Assembly (NCBI RefSeq): GCF_009746125.1
Contig: NZ_CP041352.1
Location: forward strand, 1,143,847-1,207,846
Direction: 5' to 3'
DNA from: Casimicrobium huifangae
GTDB taxonomy: Bacteria > Pseudomonadota > Gammaproteobacteria > Burkholderiales > Casimicrobiaceae
DNA length: 64,000 nt
Of this stretch, positions 1 to 6,961 are shown piece after piece; the stretch's first letter is position 1; each line of letters begins with the position of its first letter. A program made the translations under genes and the position numbers. The notes beneath the pieces are model-generated. The model searched no databases. It worked only from the letters and a program-made list of their open reading frames with translations, and had not been told where the DNA came from.

Positions 1-1
1 C

Positions 2-595
2 GTGATCCAGCCCAATGTCCGCGGTTCGTCGGGTTTCGGCAAAACCTTCCTCGATCTCGACAACGGTTACAAGCGTGAGGACTCGGTCAAGGACATCGGC
101 GCGCTGCTCGACTGGATCGCCACCCAGCCGGATCTCGACGCCAGCCGCGTGCTGGTGACCGGGGGCAGCTATGGTGGCTACATGACGCTTGCGGTCTCCA
201 CCAACTACCCGGACCGCATCGCTGGCGCGATCGACTCGGTGGGTATCTCGCACTTCGTTACCTTTCTCGAAACCACCGAGAGCTATCGCCGTGATCTCCG
301 TCGCGTCGAGTACGGCGACGAGCGCGATCCGAAGATGCGCGAGTTTCTGCACAGCATTTCGCCGCTGACCAACGCGCACAAGATCAAGAAACCGCTGCTG
401 GTAGTGCAGGGCAAGAATGATCCGCGCGTGCCGTACACCGAGGCCGAGCAGATCGTCGCCAAGGCACGCGGTAACGGATCGATGGTCTGGTACCTGCGCG
501 CCGAAAACGAAGGCCACGGCTTCGCCCGCAAGGAGAACGCTGATTTCTACTTTTATGCGATGGTGCGCTTCATGCAGGAGACGATCCTGAAGTGA
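2..595 (+). CDS. S9 family (prolyl oligopeptidase-like) peptidase, C-terminal part
   Basis: The gene is cut by the left edge; the 197 visible residues are the C-terminal alpha/beta-hydrolase domain of an S9 serine peptidase, which cleaves peptides. The catalytic triad can be read: Ser in GGSYGGY (near residue 57), Asp in GKNDPRVP (near 139) and His in EGHGF (near 173). The text before Ser (NVRGSSGFGK) is also typical of the S9 hydrolase domain. The N-terminal beta-propeller expected in this family must lie left of the window. The stop is TGA at the end of the frame. Whether the protein is periplasmic or cytosolic cannot be told without its N-terminus. Confidence 0.9.
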   Translation: MIQPNVRGSSGFGKTFLDLDNGYKREDSVKDIGALLDWIATQPDLDASRVLVTGGSYGGYMTLAVSTNYPDRIAGAIDSVGISHFVTFLETTESYRRDLRRVEYGDERDPKMREFLHSISPLTNAHKIKKPLLVVQGKNDPRVPYTEAEQIVAKARGNGSMVWYLRAENEGHGFARKENADFYFYAMVRFMQETILK

Positions 596-623
596 CGCGC
601 AGTGGGCGGTGCGCCGCCCGCGT

Positions 624-1343
624 CTACCAGATGCCCAGTGCCGCCAGCTGCGCTGCAGCCTGCGGCGCCCAGCCGCGGTTGGCAATCGGGCTTGCCGGGC
701 TGGGGTGCAGGATGGTGCCGATCCTGACTTCGGGCGATGACTGGCCGATGGCCAGTCGCGCCTGATTCTCGGCAAACTTGCCGATGCCAATCAACCACTG
801 CGGCGCCAGCGCATCGACACAGGCACGCAGGTGCGCGTCACAGGCAGCGTAGAGCGGCGCCGTTTCGCCTTTCGGCAGTTTGTCCGGTGTCACGTTGCGC
901 GCCTTGTCGAAGAACGCCAGCGGGCAGTAGTTCAGCACGAAGTGATCGGCAAAAAAATCGTCGGCGCGCGGGTAGCGTTCAGCAAACAAGGCCCACAAAC
1001 GCTGGCCCGACACCTCGGAGCGTTGACAGGCAAAACCTTCCACCGGGCGCGACGGATTGGGCGTCTTTGGTTGGCCGACCGGTGTGTCGATCCGCATCCA
1101 GTTACGCACCGCGTTGACCTCACCGAACGGCACACCGACTTGCACCATGCCGAAGGGGCCGGGGTTCATGCCGAGAAAGACTACCCGCTTGTGGCCTTCG
1201 CCAAACCGGCGGAGATACTGTTCATGTGGCGCCCACGCGTAGTCGAGTGGATTCAGCACATGGGTAACTGGCGGCGAAAAACGTAGCCCATCAACGGCAG
1301 CGCAGAGTTCGCGGCCGGCCGTGATCAACGCTTGACTGCTCAC
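624..1343 (-). CDS. SMUG1-like uracil-DNA glycosylase
   Basis: Predicted to excise uracil and related lesions from DNA for base-excision repair. The active-site motif GMNPGPFGMVQVGVPFGE and the C-terminal HPSPASPIANRGW match the SMUG1 branch of the UDG superfamily (known human motifs GMNPGPFGM and HPSP) and not Ung. I set the start at a GTG just after the stop of the upstream thioesterase, giving 239 residues; a GTG at 1379 is an alternative. The reading frame stays open to 1598 but that part is a shadow of the thioesterase. No strong ribosome binding site decides the start. Probably translated from the same message as the thioesterase upstream on this strand. Confidence 0.85.
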   Translation of the reverse strand: MSSQALITAGRELCAAVDGLRFSPPVTHVLNPLDYAWAPHEQYLRRFGEGHKRVVFLGMNPGPFGMVQVGVPFGEVNAVRNWMRIDTPVGQPKTPNPSRPVEGFACQRSEVSGQRLWALFAERYPRADDFFADHFVLNYCPLAFFDKARNVTPDKLPKGETAPLYAACDAHLRACVDALAPQWLIGIGKFAENQARLAIGQSSPEVRIGTILHPSPASPIANRGWAPQAAAQLAALGIW

Positions 1344-1360
1344 GGTTTGCCGGTCGGCGG

Positions 1361-1795
1361 TCAGGAAGCCGATGGCCACAACACCATCTGCGTACAACGG
1401 AACAGCGCGATGGTCTTGCCCGTCTCGCGGTGACGCACGGTGGCGTCCCACACCTGCGTGGTGCGGCCGAGGTGCTGCGGCCGCGCCTCTACCCAGATGG
1501 TGCCGTCGAGCGCGGTGCCCAGGTGGTTGCTCTTCAGTTCGATGGTGGTGAAGCCTTTGGCGCCATCGGGCAAATGCGCGATGCAGCCATAGCCGCACAT
1601 CGTGTCGGCGAGTGCGACTACGGTCGCGGCATGCAGATAGCCGTTCGGTGCCAGTAATTCTTCGCGCACCTTGAGCTCGGCCGTCATCAGGCCTTCTTCG
1701 ACCGACAGCAGCTCAATCCCGAGCAGGCCCGGCAGCTTGCCGACGCCGCGACTCTTCATTGATTCGACCGTAAAGCCGGGGCGCAATGCCATCAC
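1361..1795 (-). CDS. PaaI-type hotdog-fold thioesterase
   Basis: 144 residues with the hotdog thioesterase pattern: PNGYLHAATVVALADTMCG is the N-G-x-L-H-A helix region that carries the catalytic acid/asparagine in the 4HBT/PaaI family, followed by the IELKSNHLG strand. The family hydrolyses acyl-CoA or aryl-CoA thioesters in the cytoplasm; the substrate cannot be read from sequence. It lies directly upstream of the SMUG1-like gene on the same strand, with a gap of 17 bases or a short overlap depending on the start chosen for the latter. The pairing with a DNA glycosylase is probably only positional. Confidence 0.85.
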   Translation of the reverse strand: MMALRPGFTVESMKSRGVGKLPGLLGIELLSVEEGLMTAELKVREELLAPNGYLHAATVVALADTMCGYGCIAHLPDGAKGFTTIELKSNHLGTALDGTIWVEARPQHLGRTTQVWDATVRHRETGKTIALFRCTQMVLWPSAS

Positions 1796-1801
1796 CGCTA
1801 C

Positions 1802-2404
1802 CTAGAAGGTGTAGCCGACGTTAAACATCAGCGCAGAAAAACCGAGCACAACACCTTCAACGCGGAAGTTGCCATAACGCAATCCCACCGACGGGATGAT
1901 CGCCGGCGCCACGCCAAGATCGTTGAATGGGATGTTGGTCTTGTACTTACCCTTGTAGCCATGCAGCAGACCGGCCGTGACCTTGGCATACAGCCAGGGT
2001 TTGATGTCCCACTGCTGGCCCCAGTAGATGTACTGCGACGGCTGGCCGTACGAGTTCTTGAAAATCGCCAGACCGAACAGCGTGGCATCCGACCCCCACA
2101 CTTTGTCGTACTGGCTCTGGATGCCGAGATCGACCAGATAGGTGTGCTTGGCGTATTCCGGGTTGTTGCGGAAGTGCTCGGTGTAGGGGCTGAAGCCGAC
2201 ATAAATGCGGTCCCCGTCACGCAACCACGTATCGGCATTGCGCCCATCGGCCGACGTGGCAGCACCGGCCGGCGCCGCCTGCGTGTTTTGCGCAATGACG
2301 ATGTTGGGGTCACTCTGCGCCTGCGCGGCGTGGACAAACAGCAGGCCGCTGGCCGCAATCATGGTGGCCAGTGCGCGGGCGGCGCCTGAAGGGCGGAAAT
2401 TCAT
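1802..2404 (-). CDS. Small outer-membrane beta-barrel protein (PagP-like appearance)
   Basis: 200 residues with a Sec signal peptide (about 1-29, ending A-Q-A-Q) and a C-terminal aromatic strand ending YTF, the usual BAM signal of outer-membrane barrels. The alternating aromatic strands and the segments FGLAIFKNSYG and VTAGLLHGYKG recall PagP, the lipid A palmitoyltransferase (FKDSW and GFTAGV in E. coli). The PagP catalytic Asp-Ser pair would read Asn-Ser here, so the enzymatic assignment is weak. The upstream lipoprotein ends only 3 bases before this start, so the two are almost certainly one operon. Safe call: eight-stranded-size outer-membrane protein of unknown function. Confidence 0.7.
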   Translation of the reverse strand: MNFRPSGAARALATMIAASGLLFVHAAQAQSDPNIVIAQNTQAAPAGAATSADGRNADTWLRDGDRIYVGFSPYTEHFRNNPEYAKHTYLVDLGIQSQYDKVWGSDATLFGLAIFKNSYGQPSQYIYWGQQWDIKPWLYAKVTAGLLHGYKGKYKTNIPFNDLGVAPAIIPSVGLRYGNFRVEGVVLGFSALMFNVGYTF

Positions 2405-2407
2405 CGG

Positions 2408-2599
2408 TCAGTCACCTTTCTTTGGCTGATCTTCGGCGTCGCGGATGCTCTGCGCCTGCTGCATCGCCTTGTCGATTTCTGTCTTCACCTTGTCGATGGT
2501 CTTTTCTTTGGTCGGCAGCGGTGTCGGAGGAGGATTGGCCGGCTGACAGGCGCCGAGCGTCAATGCAAGGCACAGTGCGGCAATGATGGGGCGTATCAC
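2408..2599 (-). CDS. Small lipoprotein
   Basis: 63-residue protein with a short hydrophobic leader and a lipobox LTLGAC (Cys near residue 18), so it should be lipidated and anchored in the envelope. The mature part is Pro-rich at first (PPPTPLP), then a charged helix with K, E, D and Q. It is immediately upstream of the outer-membrane barrel gene (3-base gap), which suggests co-expression and perhaps a partner role at the outer membrane. No family recognised. Confidence 0.7.
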   Translation of the reverse strand: MIRPIIAALCLALTLGACQPANPPPTPLPTKEKTIDKVKTEIDKAMQQAQSIRDAEDQPKKGD

Positions 2600-2610
2600 T
2601 GGCGAGCGAA

Positions 2611-3102
2611 TCAGTCGCGGAAGTTGTTGAACTGCAGCGGCAGTTCGGTGATGTCCTTCTTGATCAGGGCCATCGCGGCCTGCAGGTCATCCTTCTTGTT
2701 GCCGGATACGCGCACCGTTGTGCCCTGGATGGAGCCGGTGACTTTCATCTTGCTGTCCTTGAGCAACTTGACGACTTTTTTCGCCAGCTCGGACTCGAGG
2801 CCTTCCTTCAGCTTGTCGATGCGCTTCACCTTGTCGCCGCCGATCTTCTCGGACTTGCCCTTCTCGATCGAGCGGATGTCCACGCCTCGTTTGGCGAACT
2901 TGTTGAGCAGCACCTCGTCGACCTGCCCGAGCTTGAACTCGTCGTCAGCGTAGACGGTCATCGTCTTCTCTTTCTCGTTCAGCTCGGCGCGGGCGTCGGA
3001 GCCCTTGAAATCGAAACGGTTGCTGACTTCCTTGTTGGCCTGGTCAAGCGCGTTGCGGATTTCGACCCAGTTGAGCTCGGAAACGGTGTCAAACGAAGGC
3101 AT
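2611..3102 (-). CDS. yajQ: YajQ family nucleotide-binding protein
   Basis: 163 residues, the normal length for YajQ, with the family N-terminus [20 protein letters not shown] and the FNNFRD C-terminus. YajQ proteins bind nucleotides, and in Xanthomonas and Pseudomonas a homologue binds cyclic-di-GMP and works with a LysR regulator; other reports link it to RNA binding. The start is the internal ATG that gives MPSF; a 10-residue extension is possible in frame but not typical of the family. Confidence 0.93.
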   Translation of the reverse strand: MPSFDTVSELNWVEIRNALDQANKEVSNRFDFKGSDARAELNEKEKTMTVYADDEFKLGQVDEVLLNKFAKRGVDIRSIEKGKSEKIGGDKVKRIDKLKEGLESELAKKVVKLLKDSKMKVTGSIQGTTVRVSGNKKDDLQAAMALIKKDITELPLQFNNFRD

Positions 3103-3164
3103 GGCGGGCCTGCGAAGCTGGAAAACCCTCAAGTGTAAGGGTTCGCTGTGGCGCCAAATCGGCG

Positions 3165-3863
3165 CTAGCGCTCGTCGGCAACGATCTGGCCGTCGGCCAG
3201 CGTCACCCGTCGGTCGCAGGTGGCGGCCAGCCGCGGGTCGTGGGTGACAATCAGGAACGAGGTGCCGAAGTCGCGGTTGAAGGTGCGCAACATGGCGAAG
3301 ATGTCGGCGGCGGTCCTGGTGTCGAGGTTGCCGGTAGGCTCGTCGGCGAGCACCAGTGCCGGGCGGATGGACAGCGCCCGGGCAATGGCAACCCGCTGCT
3401 GCATGCCGCCGGAGAGCTCCGCCGGTTTCTTGTTTTCGGCGCCGCGCAGGCCGACCGACTCCAGCAGTTGCAGGGCCTCGCGGCGCAATGCCTCGGTGAT
3501 GCGGTTGCCGGCGATGACCTGCGGCATCAGCACGTTCTCAAGCGCGGAAAAGGCAGGCAACAGGTGATGAAACTGGAACACGAAGCCGAGCGTCTGTGAG
3601 CGCAGGCGGGTCAGCGTGTCGTCATCCCGGTAGCTCACCAAATTCCCCGCAATTTCCACCTCGCCGGACGTCGGCGCTTCCAGCAGCCCGATGGTATTGA
3701 GCAGGGTGCTCTTGCCAGAGCCGGACGGCCCGATCAGCGCGGTGAACTCGCCAGCGGCGACGGTCAGGTTGATGCCGTGCAGGATCTCCGCTTCGACCGG
3801 CGTGCCGATGTTGTAGGACTTTCTGATTGCGGTGAGCCGCAGCACGTCGCCAGCGTTGTTCAT
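3165..3863 (-). CDS. ABC transporter ATP-binding protein (LolD/MacB type)
   Basis: 232-residue ATPase of the MacB/LolD class. Walker A is GPSGSGKST, the signature LSGGMQQR and Walker [12 protein letters not shown]; the H-loop is THD. The start ATG overlaps the stop of the upstream permease by ATGA, so translation is coupled. A longer frame (to 3953) runs inside the permease and is not real. With the permease and the HlyD adaptor upstream, this forms a tripartite export or lipoprotein-handling system in the inner membrane. The LolCDE system normally has no HlyD adaptor, so a MacAB-like exporter is more likely. Confidence 0.9.
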   Translation of the reverse strand: MNNAGDVLRLTAIRKSYNIGTPVEAEILHGINLTVAAGEFTALIGPSGSGKSTLLNTIGLLEAPTSGEVEIAGNLVSYRDDDTLTRLRSQTLGFVFQFHHLLPAFSALENVLMPQVIAGNRITEALRREALQLLESVGLRGAENKKPAELSGGMQQRVAIARALSIRPALVLADEPTGNLDTRTAADIFAMLRTFNRDFGTSFLIVTHDPRLAATCDRRVTLADGQIVADER

Positions 3864-5080
3864 GCGCGCATCGCCAGTGCCGGGTCGAGCCGCGCTGCGC
3901 GCCGCGCTGGCGCAATTGCTGCCAGCATGCCGCAGAGTGTGGCGGTGATGCAAGCGTAGGCCAGGAGCGGGCCAGTGAGCGCAATCGGGAACAGCGGGTT
4001 GCCATCGGCGCCACGGACGAAATGGCTGAAGCCGAAGATCAGCACCGCCGACAGGCCGGCCCCCAGCATCGAACCAAACAGCCCAACTAGACCACCCTGC
4101 AGCAGGAACACCCGCAGCATCTGCCCGCGTGACGCGCCCATCGCGCGCAGGATGCCAATTTCCCGTGTTTTCTGGACAACGGCAACGACCAGTACGCTGG
4201 CGATGCCGAGCATGACCACGATTGATACGAAGATGCGAATCATGCCGGTCGCCATCGTCTGCGCATTCAGCGCGGAGAGCAACTGGTTGTTGGTGAGCAT
4301 CCAGCTCTCCACGGTGAGCGGTGCGACGCGGGCCACGCGGTCGGCGACGGTGTTGGCAGCAAAAACGTCCTGTACGCGCAGGTCGATTGAGGTCACGCCG
4401 CCAGGGAGCCCGAGAAAATTCTGCGCCACGTGCAGCGGCAGGTAGACGGAACGCCGGCTCAGGTCGCGGTTGCCGGGGTCAATCATGCCGACGATCTGAA
4501 GGCGCTCCCCGGCGCTGCCCGCTGTGCCATCCGTGATGGTGATGCGGTCACCGATGTCGGCGCCGAGGTCGCGGGCCAATTCAAGCCCCACCAGCACATC
4601 ACCGGGCTCCAGCCGCAGGTTGCCCGCCGCAAGCTTGTCGCGCAGATCGACGATGCGGTCGTAGCGCGCGAGATCAACGCCAAACACCGTGACTGCGTTG
4701 CGGCCCTCGCCGCGCAGCGCAATGGCCGGGCCGGACGCCATCGGCGACGCCGCCACGACGCCAGGCACCGCTTCAAAGGCCGTCATCACCTGCTGCCAGT
4801 TGTCGATCGAGCGGATCTTGCGCGGCGCTGTTTGCACCAGCGCGATGCTGGCCTCGCCGGCGTCGATCTGCACCCGTGCTGCCGGCTCCACTGGTTTGGC
4901 CACGATGTGCGCCTGCGCGCCCAGCGTGCGGCGGATGGTGTTGGACTGCAGGCCGGTGACCAGCGCCGAGATGAACACCACCACGGCCACACCGACCATC
5001 ACACCACCGACGATCAACGCCGACTGGGCACGCCCCTCGCGCAGGAAGCGCAGTGCAATCTGCAGTTCAAAGCGCATCAT
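3860..5080 (-). CDS. ABC transporter permease, MacB/FtsX type
   Basis: 406 residues with the MacB topology: one N-terminal membrane helix (about 20-45), a large periplasmic domain (about 50-270) and three C-terminal helices (about 280-305, 330-355, 365-390). The FtsX-type cytoplasmic loop between helices 2 and 3 has KTREIGILRAMGASRGQM, typical of LolC/E and MacB permeases. It sits between the adaptor gene (39 bases upstream) and the ATPase gene (ATGA overlap). Energy for transport comes from the separate ATPase subunit, unlike E. coli MacB where both domains are fused. Confidence 0.9.
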   Translation of the reverse strand: MMRFELQIALRFLREGRAQSALIVGGVMVGVAVVVFISALVTGLQSNTIRRTLGAQAHIVAKPVEPAARVQIDAGEASIALVQTAPRKIRSIDNWQQVMTAFEAVPGVVAASPMASGPAIALRGEGRNAVTVFGVDLARYDRIVDLRDKLAAGNLRLEPGDVLVGLELARDLGADIGDRITITDGTAGSAGERLQIVGMIDPGNRDLSRRSVYLPLHVAQNFLGLPGGVTSIDLRVQDVFAANTVADRVARVAPLTVESWMLTNNQLLSALNAQTMATGMIRIFVSIVVMLGIASVLVVAVVQKTREIGILRAMGASRGQMLRVFLLQGGLVGLFGSMLGAGLSAVLIFGFSHFVRGADGNPLFPIALTGPLLAYACITATLCGMLAAIAPARRAARLDPALAMRA

Positions 5081-5119
5081 GGTGCGAACTTCGGGCCAGT
5101 TGCGGTGCTCACAGCCGCG

Positions 5120-6385
5120 CTACATCGGCAGTTCGACGTTGCGGGGCCGTGTTGGCGCAACCGGGGCCACACCCCGCACCCGCTGGCCTGCACGAATGCG
5201 GTCGTCCAGCAAGACGAGGTCGCCCGCCTTCAGTCCATCGAGAATTTCGGCGCGTTGCAGCGAGCGCACGCCCACCTTGACCGCCCGCTCTTCGGCCGCC
5301 CCGTGGTTGCCGTCAGCGATGGTGAGCACCACCTGCTGTCCGCTCGCCTCGCGGATCGCGCCGGCCGGGATGCTCAGCGTGTTCGCCTTGCGTGCCACCA
5401 CCACTTCCGCCGACACCGTCATGTCATCGCGCAAAAAGGCCGGCGGCTTGTCCACGCGCAACCGCGCCTCCACCGTACCGCGCGTAACGTCCACCGACGG
5501 CGCCAGATAGATCAGCTCGGCGTCGAATTTCTGCGTCGGGAAGGCGTCGGCAGACGCCACCGCGCGCATGCCCTCGCGCAGCAGACTCAGGTTCTTTTCG
5601 TCGATTTGCCCGATCAGGCGGGTCTCGCCGCTGGTGGCCAGCGTGAGCAGCTTTTTGCCCGGCTGCGCCACGTCACCCGCCTCGACGCTGCGGAAGATGA
5701 TGCGGCCGTCAGCGGGCGCCACGATGCGGCTTTGTTCCAGTTTGGCGCGCACAATCTGCAGCGCACCTTGCGCCTCACGCACGCGCGCCTCGCTGGCGGC
5801 CGCTTCGGCGCCGCCGCGGGTGTTGGCACCGGCCTGTGCGACCGCCTGCTGGTAGGCAGCGCGGGCGCTGACGAGGGCGCGCTCGGCGTCCTGCAGCCGC
5901 GCGTCGCCGATGAAACCCTTGCCATGCAGCGCGCGATTGCGCTCCAGTTCGCTTTGCGCAAAATCGAGATTGGCCTTGCCTTGCGCGACGGCCTGGGCGG
6001 CAACCGGGGCGGCCAGATCAAACTGCGACTTCAGCCGCGCCTCGGCGGTGGCGAGCGCGGCCTGCGCCTGTTGTGCCTGCGCGCGCAGGTCGCTGTCGTC
6101 GAGCGCGATCAGCAATTGCCCAGCCTTGACGGCGTCCCCCTCGCGGACCTGTATGCGCTCCACGCGGGCGGTCAGCGTGCTCGAGATGTCCGTGCGGGCG
6201 ACACTTGCGACCCGCGCGGAAAACACCAGCGAATGCTGGATCGGGCCAGCGGTGACGGTGGCCACTTCAACGGCGGTACCGCGCCACCACGAGGCGGTTG
6301 CTACCGCAGCGCCGGCGGCGAGCACGCCCAGCGCAAGGACGCTGCTGCGAGGTCGGGTTGTACCGGTTTTTTGCCACCAAGCCAT
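5120..6385 (-). CDS. HlyD/MacA-type periplasmic adaptor subunit
   Basis: 421 residues with an N-terminal membrane anchor (about 17-35), a lipoyl-like half-motif (VREGDAVKAGQLLIALDD), a long Ala/Gln/Glu-rich coiled-coil hairpin (about 85-200), the second lipoyl half (SRIVAPADGRIIFRSVEAG) and a beta-barrel domain. This is the RND/ABC adaptor family that bridges inner-membrane pump and outer-membrane channel. It is the first gene of the adaptor-permease-ATPase operon. I took the ATG before AWWQKTG as the start; 17 more in-frame residues are possible. No outer-membrane TolC gene is in the cluster. Confidence 0.88.
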   Translation of the reverse strand: MAWWQKTGTTRPRSSVLALGVLAAGAAVATASWWRGTAVEVATVTAGPIQHSLVFSARVASVARTDISSTLTARVERIQVREGDAVKAGQLLIALDDSDLRAQAQQAQAALATAEARLKSQFDLAAPVAAQAVAQGKANLDFAQSELERNRALHGKGFIGDARLQDAERALVSARAAYQQAVAQAGANTRGGAEAAASEARVREAQGALQIVRAKLEQSRIVAPADGRIIFRSVEAGDVAQPGKKLLTLATSGETRLIGQIDEKNLSLLREGMRAVASADAFPTQKFDAELIYLAPSVDVTRGTVEARLRVDKPPAFLRDDMTVSAEVVVARKANTLSIPAGAIREASGQQVVLTIADGNHGAAEERAVKVGVRSLQRAEILDGLKAGDLVLLDDRIRAGQRVRGVAPVAPTRPRNVELPM

Positions 6386-6465
6386 GCTGAATTCCGTCGG
6401 CCCGTCATGACGCTGCCAACGATGCGGGAGAACCAAGAAGGCGCTAGCTTAACGGGCGGCGCTCA

Positions 6466-6741
6466 TTAGTCGTTTGATTTGCCGCCAAAAAGCGCGTCAA
6501 AGTCGGCGGCGGCGTTGGTCTTGCTGACCTTGCCGATTCGCTTGCCGGAGAACGCTTCCTCGATCTTGTCTTCGAAAAAACTGTTCGGCGAGGGAGACGC
6601 CATCAGCTGCCGGAACAGTTCGGGCGATACCGCCTTGTATTCCCACACATCACCGTTGGCAAACTCGATCTCCATTATGCGCTGGCGTTCGTCGTAGCCG
6701 GCGGCGCGGAGCTTGGACGATTTCAGAGGTTTGCGATCCAT
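6466..6741 (-). CDS. KTSC-domain small protein
   Basis: 91 residues. The N-terminal half (KSSKLRAAGYDERQRIMEIE, then a short YKAVSPELFRQLM) matches the KTSC domain, a small beta-rich fold named for its Lys-Thr-Ser-Cys motif; here the motif is degenerate (KSSK). The C-terminus is charged and probably flexible. The function of KTSC proteins is not known. I used the internal ATG giving MDRKPLK; the 40 upstream in-frame residues overlap a repeat element and look non-coding. Confidence 0.75.
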   Translation of the reverse strand: MDRKPLKSSKLRAAGYDERQRIMEIEFANGDVWEYKAVSPELFRQLMASPSPNSFFEDKIEEAFSGKRIGKVSKTNAAADFDALFGGKSND

Positions 6742-6802
6742 GCCGCGATTATGCTGCGCCGGCCAAAGTGCTGCGGGTGGCAGCAGACTGGGGCGCAGAA
6801 AA

Positions 6803-6929
6803 CCCATCAGCTTCTCTGTAGAAACCCATACGGCACTGGGCTCAGACTGCGAAATAGTCAAAAGTCGACATGGCGTACTTTACTGAGTCGAGCCCAATTC
6901 GGACGTCATTTGAGCAAAAAGCTGATGGG
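6803..6929. repeat. Copy A of a dispersed palindromic intergenic element
   Basis: About 127 bp between the KTSC gene and the phosphatase fusion gene. It has perfect 11-bp terminal inverted arms (CCCATCAGCTT at 6803-6813 and AAGCTGATGGG at 6919-6929), inner arms TGGGCTC (6837-6843) and GAGCCCA (6890-6896), and a central AAAAGTCGAC (6860-6869). Related copies lie near 21460, 26401 and 57080. It ends 33 bases beyond the stop of the minus-strand gene to its right. Confidence 0.75.
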
Positions 6930-6961
6930 CTGAAAGCTCGCCGCGTCCCTCGTACCCCAAG

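Noticed and set aside
1344-1598. Longer start of the SMUG1-like gene
   Set aside because: The extra 85 codons overlap the thioesterase in another frame and have shadow composition.
4430-6469. Open plus-strand frame of 679 codons across the ABC permease and HlyD genes
   Set aside because: It is antisense to well-supported genes, is rich in His, Arg and Gln of shadow type, has no domain, and no ribosome site. High GC content gives many such frames.
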